In this document: piece after piece, positions 1 through 7,415 of the stretch
Layout of the letters: each line of letters starts with the position of its first letter
Numbering within the stretch: position 1 is the first letter of the stretch
Assembly: GCA_026770615.1 (NCBI GenBank)
Contig: MU631860.1
Span: forward strand, 62,368-79,607
Direction: 5' to 3'
DNA: 17,240 nt
Source: Pavlovales sp. CCMP2436
Taxonomy: Eukaryota > Haptophyta > Pavlovophyceae > Pavlovales
Made by a program: the position numbers and the translations under genes
The notes under the pieces: generated by a model
What the model was told of the DNA's origin: nothing
Seen by the model: only the letters and a program-made list of their open reading frames with translations
Database searches by the model: none

Positions 1-1
1 C

Positions 2-130
2 ATCATTGCGCGCGCGCGATTGGAGCGCACCGGCACCGGCACCGGCAACGGCGGCGGCACACGCACTGACAGCGACGACGACGGCAACCCCGACGAGTGG
101 GTTGAGGGCGCGTACCACCTCCGCAGATAA
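2..130 (+). CDS. C-terminal end of an unidentified protein (partial)
   Basis: An open frame enters from the left edge and ends at TAA 128-130. Its 42 codons end almost all in G or C, matching the VPS25 and phosphatase genes further right. The predicted tail starts with Arg/Ala-rich residues, passes through a Gly/Thr-rich stretch (repeats of Thr-Gly) and ends with an acidic patch (DSDDDGNPDE) followed by WVEGAYHLRR. No family is recognisable from so short a piece. The overlapping frame starting at position 6 runs past this stop but gives only Ala/Pro/Thr-rich low-complexity protein, so I prefer this one. The alternative is that none of the frames is coding; the codon-end bias is the only support. 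Confidence 0.35.
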   Translation: MIARARLERTGTGTGNGGGTRTDSDDDGNPDEWVEGAYHLRR

Positions 131-156
131 ACACGGTTTGGGATCGGCGCCTAAGT

Positions 157-192
157 ATGCCGCCTGGGTGACTACATGCCGCCTGGGTGACT
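157..192. repeat. Two-copy 19-bp tandem repeat
   Basis: The 17-base block ATGCCGCCTGGGTGACT occurs at 157-173 and again at 176-192, a period of 19 bp. It lies just behind the presumed stop codon of the first gene. No function can be assigned. Confidence 0.7.
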
Positions 193-563
193 GGACGTCG
201 TCGCGCCTACACGCTCGGAGTCGACCACTTCCGAGACAGAATGTTTGCAACCCACTGCCTGCTGCCCATTTCTTTAGTAAGTAAGTTGTAGTTAAAATAA
301 ATTAAAATTAAGAATGACGTGCGTTGTGAGGATCCTACGGATCTGGGGCTGGTGAACAGGTTTTTGAGCAGCTACAGGTTTGTGAGCAGGTTCCAAGCTG
401 TTGGTTTGGTGAGCTGCGGGATGAGGGGCTGCGGGGTGAAGGGCGAGCGAGGTAGCCTTGACTCAGTTTTTGTTTCTTAAAAGTTTAAAACGTTTTTTTA
501 AAATCATCGGTTATCAGTTAATACGGTTGTCAGTTACTTTCTCAAAAGCCCTTCATCAACGCG
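193..563. other. Spacer without a recognisable gene
   Basis: This stretch holds an A/T-rich block near 285-315 followed by G/T-rich sequence with short imperfect repeats of GTTTxTGAGCAG and GATGAGGGGCTGCGGGG near 355-445. No frame here has a start codon, a sensible length and host-like codon use. I see no RNA gene. Confidence 0.5.
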
Positions 564-890
564 CCGCGGCTGACGAGCTGGTCGAGCTGCCCGTCGAGCT
601 GGCTGTCGAGCTGCCCGTAGAGCTGCCCGTCGTCGAGCTGCACGTCGAGCCGCGCATCGTGGTGCGCATGGCGTCGCTCGAGCCGCTTTGTCAAGCTGCC
701 ACGAGCTGCGGCCTGCGCGCCGTCGTCTTCCCGCCGTCGAGCCCTGCGTCGAGCTGTTCGTGACGGCGCTGGCCAAGCGTCGAGCTGTCCATCGTCGAGC
801 CGCACGTCGAGCCGCCCATCGCTCGAGCTGTGCGCATGGCGTCGCTCGAGCCGCCGCTTCGTCTGCCATTAGCGCTTCGTCAAGCTGCGC
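564..890. repeat. GTCGAGC-type minisatellite array
   Basis: The motif GTCGAGCTG or a close variant (GTCGAGCCG, CTCGAGCCG, GTCAAGCTG) recurs many times, mostly spaced by multiples of three bases. A larger unit is also duplicated: CACGTCGAGCCGC occurs at 641 and 803, and GCGCATGGCGTCGCTCGAGCC at 664 and 832, so a segment of about 165 bp is repeated imperfectly. Because the period is a multiple of three, several frames stay open on both strands and give low-complexity proteins such as repeated VELP. None of them starts convincingly or resembles a known family, so I annotate DNA repeat, not gene. Confidence 0.7.
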
Positions 891-1300
891 GTGGCGGCGC
901 TGGCTGGGCACGGGATGGCGGGTTGCGGGGGTTGCGGTAGGAAGAGGGCGTGCAGAAGCTGCGTCCTGCCCGCCAGCCCCTCACAGGCCTCGCGGGGCTG
1001 TGTGCGATACCCGCGTCCTTCACGGGTCGAGTTTGATGCTGATAGGGTTTGACCAGGGGGTTTGACCTGCGATCCGGGTTTCGGGTTTTTAAGGATTTTT
1101 TAATCAGCTTGTTTTTAGACGTCTCAAACTTTGTTTATAGGAGCACGCGTGTGCGCCGATAAATAACCTATAAAATTAAAATGACGTGCGCTAATGCAAA
1201 GCTCGCCTAACCGCCGGGGGCGGTAATCTCCAATCCCTGGTCTAGTCCCAGGCGGCGGGGTGACTCAATAATCCTCCACTTATCTTAAAAAAATCTCTCC
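891..1300. other. Spacer without a recognisable gene
   Basis: G/C-rich sequence up to about 1060 gives way to T-rich runs (1078-1110). At 1208-1256 there are two small hairpins: CCGCC..GGCGG and CCTGG..CCAGG. They do not fold into a tRNA cloverleaf and match no RNA family I know. A block near 1171-1190 repeats sequence near 303-323. No credible coding frame was found. Confidence 0.5.
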
Positions 1301-2218
1301 TCATCTGAGGTGGTTGCGGTTGTTGACCTGGGATAAGGTGGTTTGCTTCCTCTGTTGTGTAAGCCGATGTTGCTGTGTATCACGCGAATGGGCGTGGGTC
1401 CGAGGTCTGGGTGTGTTTATCAGTGTGACTAGTGAATGTTGTCGGAGCCTGCGTGCCCCTGGTCTTGGTGCTACTGGTGGCGCCCATTGGACGCTTTGAA
1501 GTTGTTTTGGTAGTGGATGGGCTGGGTGAGGTAATTTGGGGTCTGGGCCTGTCATATGAATAAATAAGGTTGAGGTCACGTCTATTCCCACTTGCTTGTG
1601 AGTGGCTATTGCTAGGTCGATCCGTAGGATGGTTGCTATGCTGTAAAACATGTTGTTGTGTATCCAACCGCCTTCCTTTGCCCGGTATGCCATCGACCAC
1701 ATGGGAGCGGTGCTGTTGCCACAGGGATCTTTTGGGTTTTCGTTGGGCCGTCTGAGGTCCAAGTGGTTCTGAACGTTTTCGGGTAGAGCCCGGGCGTGGG
1801 CTATGGCTCGTTCGCGGAGGTTCGCTGCTGCTTGTTTGTGACTTGCACCGCTGCCGTCGATTCCCATGGCTGCGTAGAGGAAACAGTTCCCGTCACCCAC
1901 GACGTCCATGTCCATGAGGTTTACGGTAGCATAGAGTTTTTTGATTACCCAGGCTCTCGCTAGTGTCCATTGGATGATTATCTTGGGTTTCCCATGGTGG
2001 CCCTTTTGAGCGCGTGGGCGTTTCGAGGGGTTGTTAATGCTTAGTGTGCTGTTCCCGTCTCTATCTTCTGTTGAAGTGTTGTTGACAGTTAGTGTGCTGC
2101 TTCCGGCTCCATTTCCTGTTGGAATGTTGGGTATGCATGTGTCCTTTTTTGTGCGAGGTCGTTTGGGGGGGGTTGGGGGGTTGGAAGTCCGCCCCTGGGC
2201 AGCCTGTCTGGCTTTCAA
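1301..2218 (-). CDS. OTU-like cysteine protease domain protein, probably partial or decayed
   Basis: This minus-strand open frame of 305 codons contains GDGNCFLYAAM at residues 108-118. That is the hallmark block of OTU (ovarian tumour) deubiquitinating cysteine proteases, with Asp109 and Cys112 as expected catalytic positions. The following residues (AAANLRERAIAHARAL, then GGWIHNNMFYSIATILRIDLAIATH) match the usual helix and the W..N..M....A..L...I.. core. The catalytic His near the domain's end (usually N-H-Y/W/F) is not evident, and the C-terminus becomes Pro/Thr/Gln-rich, so a frameshift or loss is likely. The frame opens after a TAA at 2219-2221 with no ATG until residue 102 (1915), so the N-terminus may lie across an intron or be broken. 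Residues 19-72 hold two related Lys/Arg-rich patches around STLTVNN/STLSINN. Composition is A/C-rich on the coding strand, unlike the GC3-rich host genes, which suggests a mobile or viral origin. Confidence 0.6.
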   Translation of the reverse strand: MKARQAAQGRTSNPPTPPKRPRTKKDTCIPNIPTGNGAGSSTLTVNNTSTEDRDGNSTLSINNPSKRPRAQKGHHGKPKIIIQWTLARAWVIKKLYATVNLMDMDVVGDGNCFLYAAMGIDGSGASHKQAAANLRERAIAHARALPENVQNHLDLRRPNENPKDPCGNSTAPMWSMAYRAKEGGWIHNNMFYSIATILRIDLAIATHKQVGIDVTSTLFIHMTGPDPKLPHPAHPLPKQLQSVQWAPPVAPRPGARRLRQHSLVTLINTPRPRTHAHSRDTQQHRLTQQRKQTTLSQVNNRNHLR

Positions 2219-2391
2219 TTATTTTTTGTTGGGTGTCTGTGTATTGTTGTTGGCGGCGGTTGAGGACGGGTGCGAACGCGTCGACACTGTGGGTGCTTGC
2301 CAAGTTGTTACTCTGACCGGGTCCGAGCTGGGTACCAGAGAAAACGAAGTTTTCATAGGTTCACCAGAATAAAATTTAATTCATTTTCTGA
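2219..2391. other. Region upstream of the OTU ORF
   Basis: The sequence continues the A/C-rich (minus strand) composition of the OTU frame up to about 2330. It could hold its missing first exon: the minus strand reads ..ATTGAAAG just before the open frame, which could serve as a splice acceptor. A promoter or start codon cannot be fixed from sequence alone. Confidence 0.25.
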
Positions 2392-2590
2392 GAGTTGTAG
2401 GGGATTGCCTGGGAGTTGTAGGGGATTGCCTGAGAGTTGCAGGGGATTGCTTCAACTCCCAATCTCAATCCCAGGCAATCTCAGAGCGCCGTGGCAGATC
2501 TCAACTCCCAATCCCTGGGGATTGCTGGCAATAACCATTATGCCTCTCAACTTCCAATCCCAATCCCAAGCAATCCCAGGTTTTAATCTT
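2392..2590. repeat. Cluster of direct and inverted 21-bp repeats
   Basis: Three tandem copies of GAGTTGTAGGGGATTGCCT begin at 2392, 2413 and 2434 (period 21). They are followed by at least three reverse-complement-type copies beginning CAACTCCCAATC.. at 2453 and 2502 and CAACTTCCAATC.. at 2549, each with a GGCAATC or GCAATCCC end. The forward and reverse copies can pair into long stem-loops. The unit contains no coding sense. It resembles a minisatellite with an inverted half or a decayed foldback element. Confidence 0.75.
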
Positions 2591-2599
2591 GGGAGTTAC

Positions 2600-3357
2600 G
2601 ATCCCTATCATTTTTATAGTTAAACGGATTCTTTATATTTTAATTTTTAATTTGGCAAAGGTAGCCAAAGGTGAAAGACGTAGGCTGTGCCGCTGTGGTG
2701 GGACTGGAAGTCGAACGTGGGCGGCTGCGACGAGGACGACAGCGGCACATGTCAGAAGGCGGCGGCGGCGGCGACAATAGTCAATATGCCAAGGACATGC
2801 CCGGCGTGTACGGCAACTCAACGATGTACTTTATTTCACTGGTGGTGGTCAAGCAGCTCAAGTGCAACTGAAGACCTGCTTAAACGGCGGATTCACGTGC
2901 GAAAGTGACATCGTTATGAACCGACGACGAGGAGAGGACTCGAGTGGAATAAATTGTACATTCTTTTGGTGAGCCTGGCAACGAAGCTACAAGATGGGTG
3001 CGCCGCCACGGGATCGGCCTTGATCCAGGAATCTGAACCAGGCCCGGCACGGGACCGGTTTCCGTTACCACGCCGTTTAACACGGGTCTCGCTCACGGGG
3101 CTGGCCAAGCCGCTTCTGTAACCGTAAGGTCTCACGTGTGCCCCACAACTGCCATGCTGAACAGTTAAAGTCTTCTCGATTTCAACACACGGGGCGACGT
3201 CTTCCTCTCCAATCTTCATCCTTTTCCAGCATTTCTACCCCAAGGAGCCGCACGTTGTCATTGTGTTTTGTAAGCAAGTGGGTTCCTGTGGCTCGCTCAA
3301 CTGTCGGCGAACGATTTGAACAGATGCTTGAAGGCTTGCCTCGCCTCAGCGGTCAGC
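2600..3357. other. Spacer with no confident gene
   Basis: Sequence composition is mixed. A GGC run near 2759-2773 gives a Gly tract in a short + frame (2671-2871). Its ATG at 2749 would give about 40 residues, SEGGGGGDNSQYAKDMPG and on, without similarity I recognise. Overlapping minus frames at 2880-3219 lack good starts. I do not call a gene here. The left copy of the MITE target duplication (GGTCAGC) is 3351-3357. Confidence 0.4.
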
Positions 3358-3579
3358 CAAGGGTGTAAGGGCTGGCAACTCAGGCTTTCTTCTGTTTCAA
3401 CCGTGTCGTCAGATTTCTGCTGCTTGATGAGAGCTTCCCTAGAATTATAAGCTCTGGGCATCCAATAAAATAAACTTCCTTATAATTATAGGGAAGCTCT
3501 CGTCAAGCAGCAGAAATCTGACGACACGGTTGAAATAAAGGGAAGCCTGAGTTGCCAGTCCTTACACCCTTGGGTCAGC
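3351..3579. repeat. Target-site duplication GGTCAGC around the MITE
   Basis: GGTCAGC is present at 3351-3357 and 3573-3579, directly abutting the inverted-repeat ends. This marks the insertion as transposition and not as a simple palindrome. Confidence 0.75.
3358..3572. mobile_element. Foldback MITE (hAT-like ends), 215 bp
   Basis: Two arms of about 93 bp (3358-3450 and 3480-3572) are near-perfect reverse complements of each other, separated by a loop of about 30 bp containing AATAAAATAAA. The outer ends are CAAGGGTGTAAGG and its complement. Each end is flanked by GGTCAGC (3351-3357 and 3573-3579), a 7-bp target duplication that could be 8 bp with one slipped base. Ends of the form CARGGGTG with 7-8 bp duplications are typical of hAT-superfamily non-autonomous elements. 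There is no coding capacity. The very high arm identity suggests a recent insertion or arm homogenisation. The transcript would form a long double-stranded hairpin. Confidence 0.85.
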
Positions 3580-3760
3580 CGTTGGAATACAGACGCCATG
3601 CCCCTACGCCCCCGGCAGGGGCTGCAAGTACGGGGAGGCGTTAGGAACTATTACCGTAGTATTAAAATATTACAAACAATTTATTAGTTTTACTATTCAT
3701 AAGACTCAGCTAAAATTCTACTGTGAAGTAACTAATTACCCTTAAAGCCAGAATAAAAAA
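3580..3760. other. AT-rich spacer
   Basis: A short GC-rich block with self-complementary CCCC/GGGG runs (3600-3640) is followed by AT-rich sequence with no coding frame. Near 3753-3765 the minus strand contains TATAATTTTTTATTC just behind the stop of the next remnant. This may be its 3' untranslated region. Confidence 0.35.
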
Positions 3761-4054
3761 TTATAAAAGGGCGCGCTCGGCGCTCGAGGCGGCCGGCGAG
3801 TTGGCGAAGGCGTCGGGCGCGAACTGCCGAGCAGCGACGCCGCGGCGGCGACGAGCGTCGTGGATCGAGAAGACGGCGTCGTCCTCAAGGAGCTCGCCGG
3901 CCGTCGCGCTTGCAGCCCTCGCCGCGGGCGCCACCTGGGCGGGCGCGGACACGCGCCGGGAACGGCCTGCGCGCGGGGTCCACCTGTCACTGGCGGCCGG
4001 AGCGGCGATCCGCCCTCCGTGCGAGAGCTCCGTGGCGTCGGCCGTACCGTCAAT
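3761..4054 (-). pseudogene. Coding remnant or terminal exon of an unidentified gene
   Basis: On the minus strand, 97 codons are open between a TAG at 4055-4057 and a TAA at 3761-3763. They show the strong G/C-ending codon bias of the host genes, especially in the last 45 codons (ELLEDDAVFSIHDARRRR, then RQFAPDAFANSPAASSAERALL). The composition is balanced, unlike the low-complexity shadow frames. No ATG starts it, so it is either a last exon or a truncated copy. The copia element is inserted about 235 bp upstream of it and may have separated it from the rest. I do not recognise the protein. The alternative is a chance GC-rich frame. Confidence 0.35.
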
Positions 4055-4287
4055 CTAGTCCACCGTGCTGATGATTAGCGTTCGCGGAGCGCGGGACTGA
4101 GGGCAGTGTGCGAACGCATGGGTGCTTAGTCTAGGCCTCGACTAAGCATCGAGAATGAAAATCGTAATTCCGGAGCGCAATAAAAAACGAACCGGTGGAG
4201 GGGGGTACGTTCTAATCAACGTCGTTCCGTAGAAAAATCAACGTAGGAGGGGTACATTTGACCTCTGATCGCAAATTGGAGCGTAGG

Positions 4288-4292
4288 GAAGG
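4288..4292. repeat. Left target-site duplication of the copia element (GAAGG)
   Basis: GAAGG at 4288-4292 abuts the left LTR and is repeated at 15234-15238 abutting the right LTR. Five bases is the usual duplication size for Ty1/copia integrases. Confidence 0.7.
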
Positions 4293-4711
4293 TTATAGAA
4301 TTTACTTCTATCGGCATCACACAGCAGGCCAGTTACGGTATCTGCTGAGTACAGGTGCGCGGCTCGAGCTCGAGGCGCCCTGCGGCAGATGACTAATCAG
4401 TGGCACAAACTTGCACAAGCAAAGATGGACGGACTGGTTCCTTAAACGTAACCGAGTTTTATAGGGCGATCCCTAAAAATTCTAGGTACGGTAAGGAACA
4501 TTCTCATCCAGGACTCTTCCTGGACACTATGAGTCCACTTCCGATAGTTGGGTTAACAGTCTTCACAACCCTGCCAACGAATGCCGCCGACCGGAAGTGT
4601 GTCGTCGCAATGGGGGAAAGAATAACTATGCAATAAACCCCCTGTGAGGTCCCTCGAGTACTGTAATCACACACATCCGTCCACGCTCAAGAGCGCACAC
4701 GAATGCTAACA
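4293..4711 (-). repeat. 3' LTR of the copia element
   Basis: This copy is 419 bp. On the sense (minus) strand it begins TGTTAGCATTCG. The block 4313-4711 aligns to 14839-15233 at roughly 94%. The last 20 bases (4293-4312) match the partner poorly (about 11 of 19), ending CTATAA where the other LTR ends CCAACA. The GAAGG duplication nonetheless sits exactly at 4288-4292, so I place the border there. If it is wrong, the LTR ends at 4313. Confidence 0.88.
4457..4463 (-). promoter_or_regulatory. TATA box in the 3' LTR
   Basis: TATAAAA is read on the minus strand, in a conserved block shared with the 5' LTR. Here it could drive read-through transcription out of the element, leftward towards the 3761-4054 remnant. 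Confidence 0.5.
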
Positions 4712-4718
4712 CCCCCCC
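4712..4718 (-). promoter_or_regulatory. Short polypurine tract next to the 3' LTR
   Basis: Seven consecutive G residues on the sense strand directly precede the TGTTAG start of the 3' LTR. This is where the plus-strand primer (polypurine tract) of LTR elements lies. It is short and interrupted by C further upstream. Confidence 0.5.
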
Positions 4719-4723
4719 GCGAC

Positions 4724-5662
4724 TCACGGCGTGGGGACTGCAGCCACATGGTGCATGATGACGTCGACGTGCCGACGGAAAATCGTCGCCGTGGTCGCCT
4801 TGGTCATGATGTCCGCGCGGTTGAGATCGGTGTGGACCTTTATGACCTTGATCAAGCCATTCTCGTGCGCGACACGGATATAGTGAAACTTCACATCGAT
4901 GTGCTTCGATCGTTTGTGGTGGACCGGGTTCTTGACCAGGTCGATCGTGCCCTGGTTATCCTCATAGATGGTGGTGGGGCCTGTCTCCGGCTGATGGAGG
5001 AAAGACGCCAGCCCTCGAAGATAAGCCAGCTCGCGGCAGCACTCGCTGAGGGCGATGTACTTGGACTCGCAAGTCGAAAGTGCACTGACCGACTGCAGGC
5101 TTGAGTGCCATGCGATGGGCGTGCCGTTGTACATAACTATGTACCCGGTAGTGGAGCGCCGCTCCACTCTGTCGTTGGCCCAGTCGGCGTCAGCGAACGC
5201 CGAGAGGCCGGGATGTACACTGTCCGCTTCGCAGTGGAAGAGCAGTCCTAGGCGCAGGGTGCCCTTCAGGTACTTCAGCATCCGCTTGGCGCTGAGCATA
5301 TTGCACACCCTTGGTGTGCTCATTCGCCTTGCCAGCAAGTTCGTGGCGTGCGCCGGGTCGGGTCGGCATGTTGTCATGGCGAACATGATCGCACCCGTGA
5401 TCTCCTGGTACTTCTTCGGGTCTTTCTTGTTGAGCAACTGCTCATTAGACTCGGCGAAGTTGTCCTTCTCGGCCTCCGGCGTCCGGGCCGGCTTGCTCTC
5501 GGCCATGCCGAATCTGTCGAGGATCCCCCTGAGATAAGTCTCTAGGTGCATGTACATCTCTCTGGGGGTGTATTCGAACTGTGCGCCCAGGAACTTCCCA
5601 AGCTCGTCCTGCACCTTAAGGGTGTAGTGCTTCGCGAGCTCTGCCGCGAGCTCGTCGATTGC
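4724..5662 (-). pseudogene. Copia RNase H and C-terminal reverse transcriptase region
   Basis: This frame continues the reverse transcriptase after a TAG at 5663-5665 and ends at TGA 4724-4726, six bases before the G tract and 12 before the 3' LTR. It begins with the conserved thumb and connection part (FLGAQFEY.., then ARTPEAEKDNF, YQEITGAIMFAMTTCRPD, LKYLKGTLRLGL). RNase H follows with all four acidic residues visible: Asp in DADW (about 5191), Glu in CESKY, Asp in YEDNQ, and Asp in RADIMTK. The HHKRSKHIDVKFHYIR block is the usual copia signature. No frameshift is visible, so this is the best preserved part. Its role is removal of RNA from the RNA:DNA hybrid during reverse transcription. 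Confidence 0.93.
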
Positions 5663-6958
5663 CTACGGATTACCCGTCAGGTTGAGCAAAAGTAGGTCGT
5701 CTACGAAGTTGCCGGAGATGATCACGCCTCCACACGGTGCAATCTTGATGAAGATACACGGTGCGCCCTCACAGGGCACGAATCCACGTTCAAGCATGCG
5801 TGCTTGATGGTGTCGGTACCATGCGCGGCCCGACTGTTTGAGACCCACCTATGCTTTGATGGCCTCAGCAACGACGATGTACCCCGGCGGGGCCGTCCTC
5901 TGCGCCACATAGCCAGCTGGCAGGGCGAACAGAGGGCGGTCTCCCTCCTCAAGGTTGGACGTCAGGTAGGCGTCCGAGACATCTCCTTTCCAGAAGATCT
6001 TGACCTCGGCGTGCTTCAGATTGGGTCGGCGCTTGCCGTCCATCTTGGCACCAATCGCCAGGAGAAGACGAACTTGCTCGCTCCTGATGGTGGTGAGAGA
6101 GAACACCTCGGTGTAGTCAATTCCCTCACGCTGGTAGTTGCCCATCACCATCATGCGTGCCTTCCAACGGGTGATCTCGCCCGTCTTGTCCGACTTGGCC
6201 TCGTAGACCCATTGTGACGGCAGTACTCTGGTACCAGCCTTCACCACCTTTTCGTTGAAGGTGTTGAGGTCTCGATGCGCTACCAGGTTGGACTCCATCG
6301 CCTCACGCCACTTGTCTGCGTTGGGCGATGCTCTCGCCTGGCGGAAGTTGCGCGGGAGGGTGACCGGGACTCCCTTTTGCGTGATGCCTATTGCCGCTCG
6401 GGCAGACGCCAGCTCATTGGTCTTGGCCTTGCTCCTCGAAGCCCTGTCCCACCTCAGCGGATCGTGCCCCTTGGGCAGAGCTTGGATCGGGTTCGCCTCG
6501 ACGAGGCCCGTCTCCTTCTCTCTCTCCAACTTTCTTGCTCGCACGCTTGTGAGGCCATCACGACGGTCCAGTTTCTCCTCCGTGTTTTTACCACTTGTGC
6601 TCGAATCGTCCTCCGAGTAGAGGATTGGTCTGTCAACGGGCGCGGAGCCTTTCTCGGTTGCTGTCACAGGCTTGCCGGTGGTTGTTTTGACCTGCTTGTT
6701 GGAGTCGTGCGGGATGGGAGCTTGGTCGCTCCTCTTCTCGCTCGAGATCCCCTCGAACGAGTCGATGTTCACCCTCCAAGGAGTGTGTATCCCCTCCGCG
6801 ACCAGCTCTCTCTCGTCGATCTGTACGTGCCGAGAGAAGTTCACCGTGCCGTCTGCTAAGAGGACGATTTACCCAAGGATCAAGCGCATGGAATCTCCAT
6901 GTTGCACGCCATTTCCTTCATAGCCCAGAATGAATCCCCGTTACATCGGGATGCCGAG
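5663..6958 (-). pseudogene. Copia reverse transcriptase, interrupted by stops
   Basis: The frame runs from the CACTA-like insertion to a TAG at 5663. It opens with the integrase C-terminal GFILGYEGNG block and the SRHVQIDE motif (near 6810), then a low-complexity linker, then the RVT_2 domain: WREAMESN (near 6300), QWVYEAKSD, RWKARMMVMGNYQREGIDYTEVF, the first catalytic Asp in GDVSDAYL (near 5983), LPAGYV, GLKQSGRAWYRHH and the catalytic box FVDD near 5699, where most copies have YVDD. Stops lie at TAA 6941, TAA 6869 and TAG 5849; the TAG stands where families read L-Y-G-L-K-Q. The first possible start (GTG at 6844) is only an artefact of the upstream stop; this is an internal part of a polyprotein. 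Confidence 0.93.
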
Positions 6959-6961
6959 CTT
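6959..6961. repeat. Left 3-bp target duplication (CTT) of the nested element
   Basis: CTT at 6959-6961 is repeated at 9900-9902 on the other side of the insert. Deleting the insert plus one CTT puts the integrase Lys codon directly before the Leu-Gly-Ile-Pro-Met codons in the same frame, which confirms the border. Confidence 0.8.
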
Positions 6962-7001
6962 CACAGCCCAGAAATGGAAAAGGGGGCGGCAATTCTGAAG
7001 C
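6962..7001 (+). repeat. Left terminal inverted repeat of the CACTA-like element
   Basis: Begins CACAGCCCAGA, then a less conserved stretch, then GGGGGCGGCAATTCTGAAGC. It pairs with 9858-9899. Confidence 0.7.
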
Positions 7002-7415
7002 AGATCAAAAAACGCGGGTAATATTTTTCAAAAGGCCATCCCGCCAAAAATCGGTAGCGTGAGCTCGGTACTGCTTGGCGTTCGCCCATCTCCCAGTAAG
7101 CGCACCACACGCCGATCATCCGCGCGGGATGCAGCGCCGTCTTATGCCACTGCTCCCATGCTGACCCTCATCATCAGACTCGTCGCTCCCGTCGAGTCGC
7201 GTTGCGCACCTGCTCTCGCCTTCCGCGCCTCCGCGAGCCAGCTTGCCATGTGAGTCGACTGCCCCACGCGCGCCCTCGTGCGCCCACGTGCGGAGCGACC
7301 CCCTGCGGCATCTTTTTGGATATGTATGAACACCTTGCGCTAGAGATGTGGGTTGGCCGCCTAGATCCCGGAGCGCGAGCTACGATTGAGTTCAGTTCAC
7401 TCACACGACTTCGAA
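7002..7415 (+). other. Leader region upstream of the cargo ORF
   Basis: A short AT-rich block (7020-7035, AATATTTTTCAAAA) could hold promoter elements. Further on there is a GTGAGT consensus splice donor at 7250-7255 and a possible acceptor TTCAG at 7387-7391. However, no upstream open frame joins the cargo ORF in phase through this pair, so I do not propose an intron. An ATG at 7323 opens a different frame that is not host-like. Confidence 0.3.

Noticed and set aside
458..763. Repetitive VELP-type protein gene
   Set aside because: No ATG start, and the openness follows from a repeat period divisible by three; both strands are open equally.
1195..1275. tRNA or other structured RNA gene at the GC-rich hairpin pair
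   Set aside because: No seven-base acceptor stem, no B-box and no T-arm; only two short hairpins are seen, and no known RNA family fits.
2392..2460. CRISPR-like array
   Set aside because: The 21-bp units are directly adjacent with no unique spacers, part of them are inverted, and the DNA is eukaryotic.
5055..6859. Several + strand ORFs across the reverse transcriptase and RNase H region
   Set aside because: The minus strand carries all catalytic motifs of a copia polymerase; the + frames have no domain.
7250..7391. Intron joining an upstream exon to the cargo ORF
   Set aside because: A GTGAGT donor and a TTCAG acceptor exist, but the upstream frame that would join in phase has no ATG before a stop, and the frame with an ATG joins out of phase.
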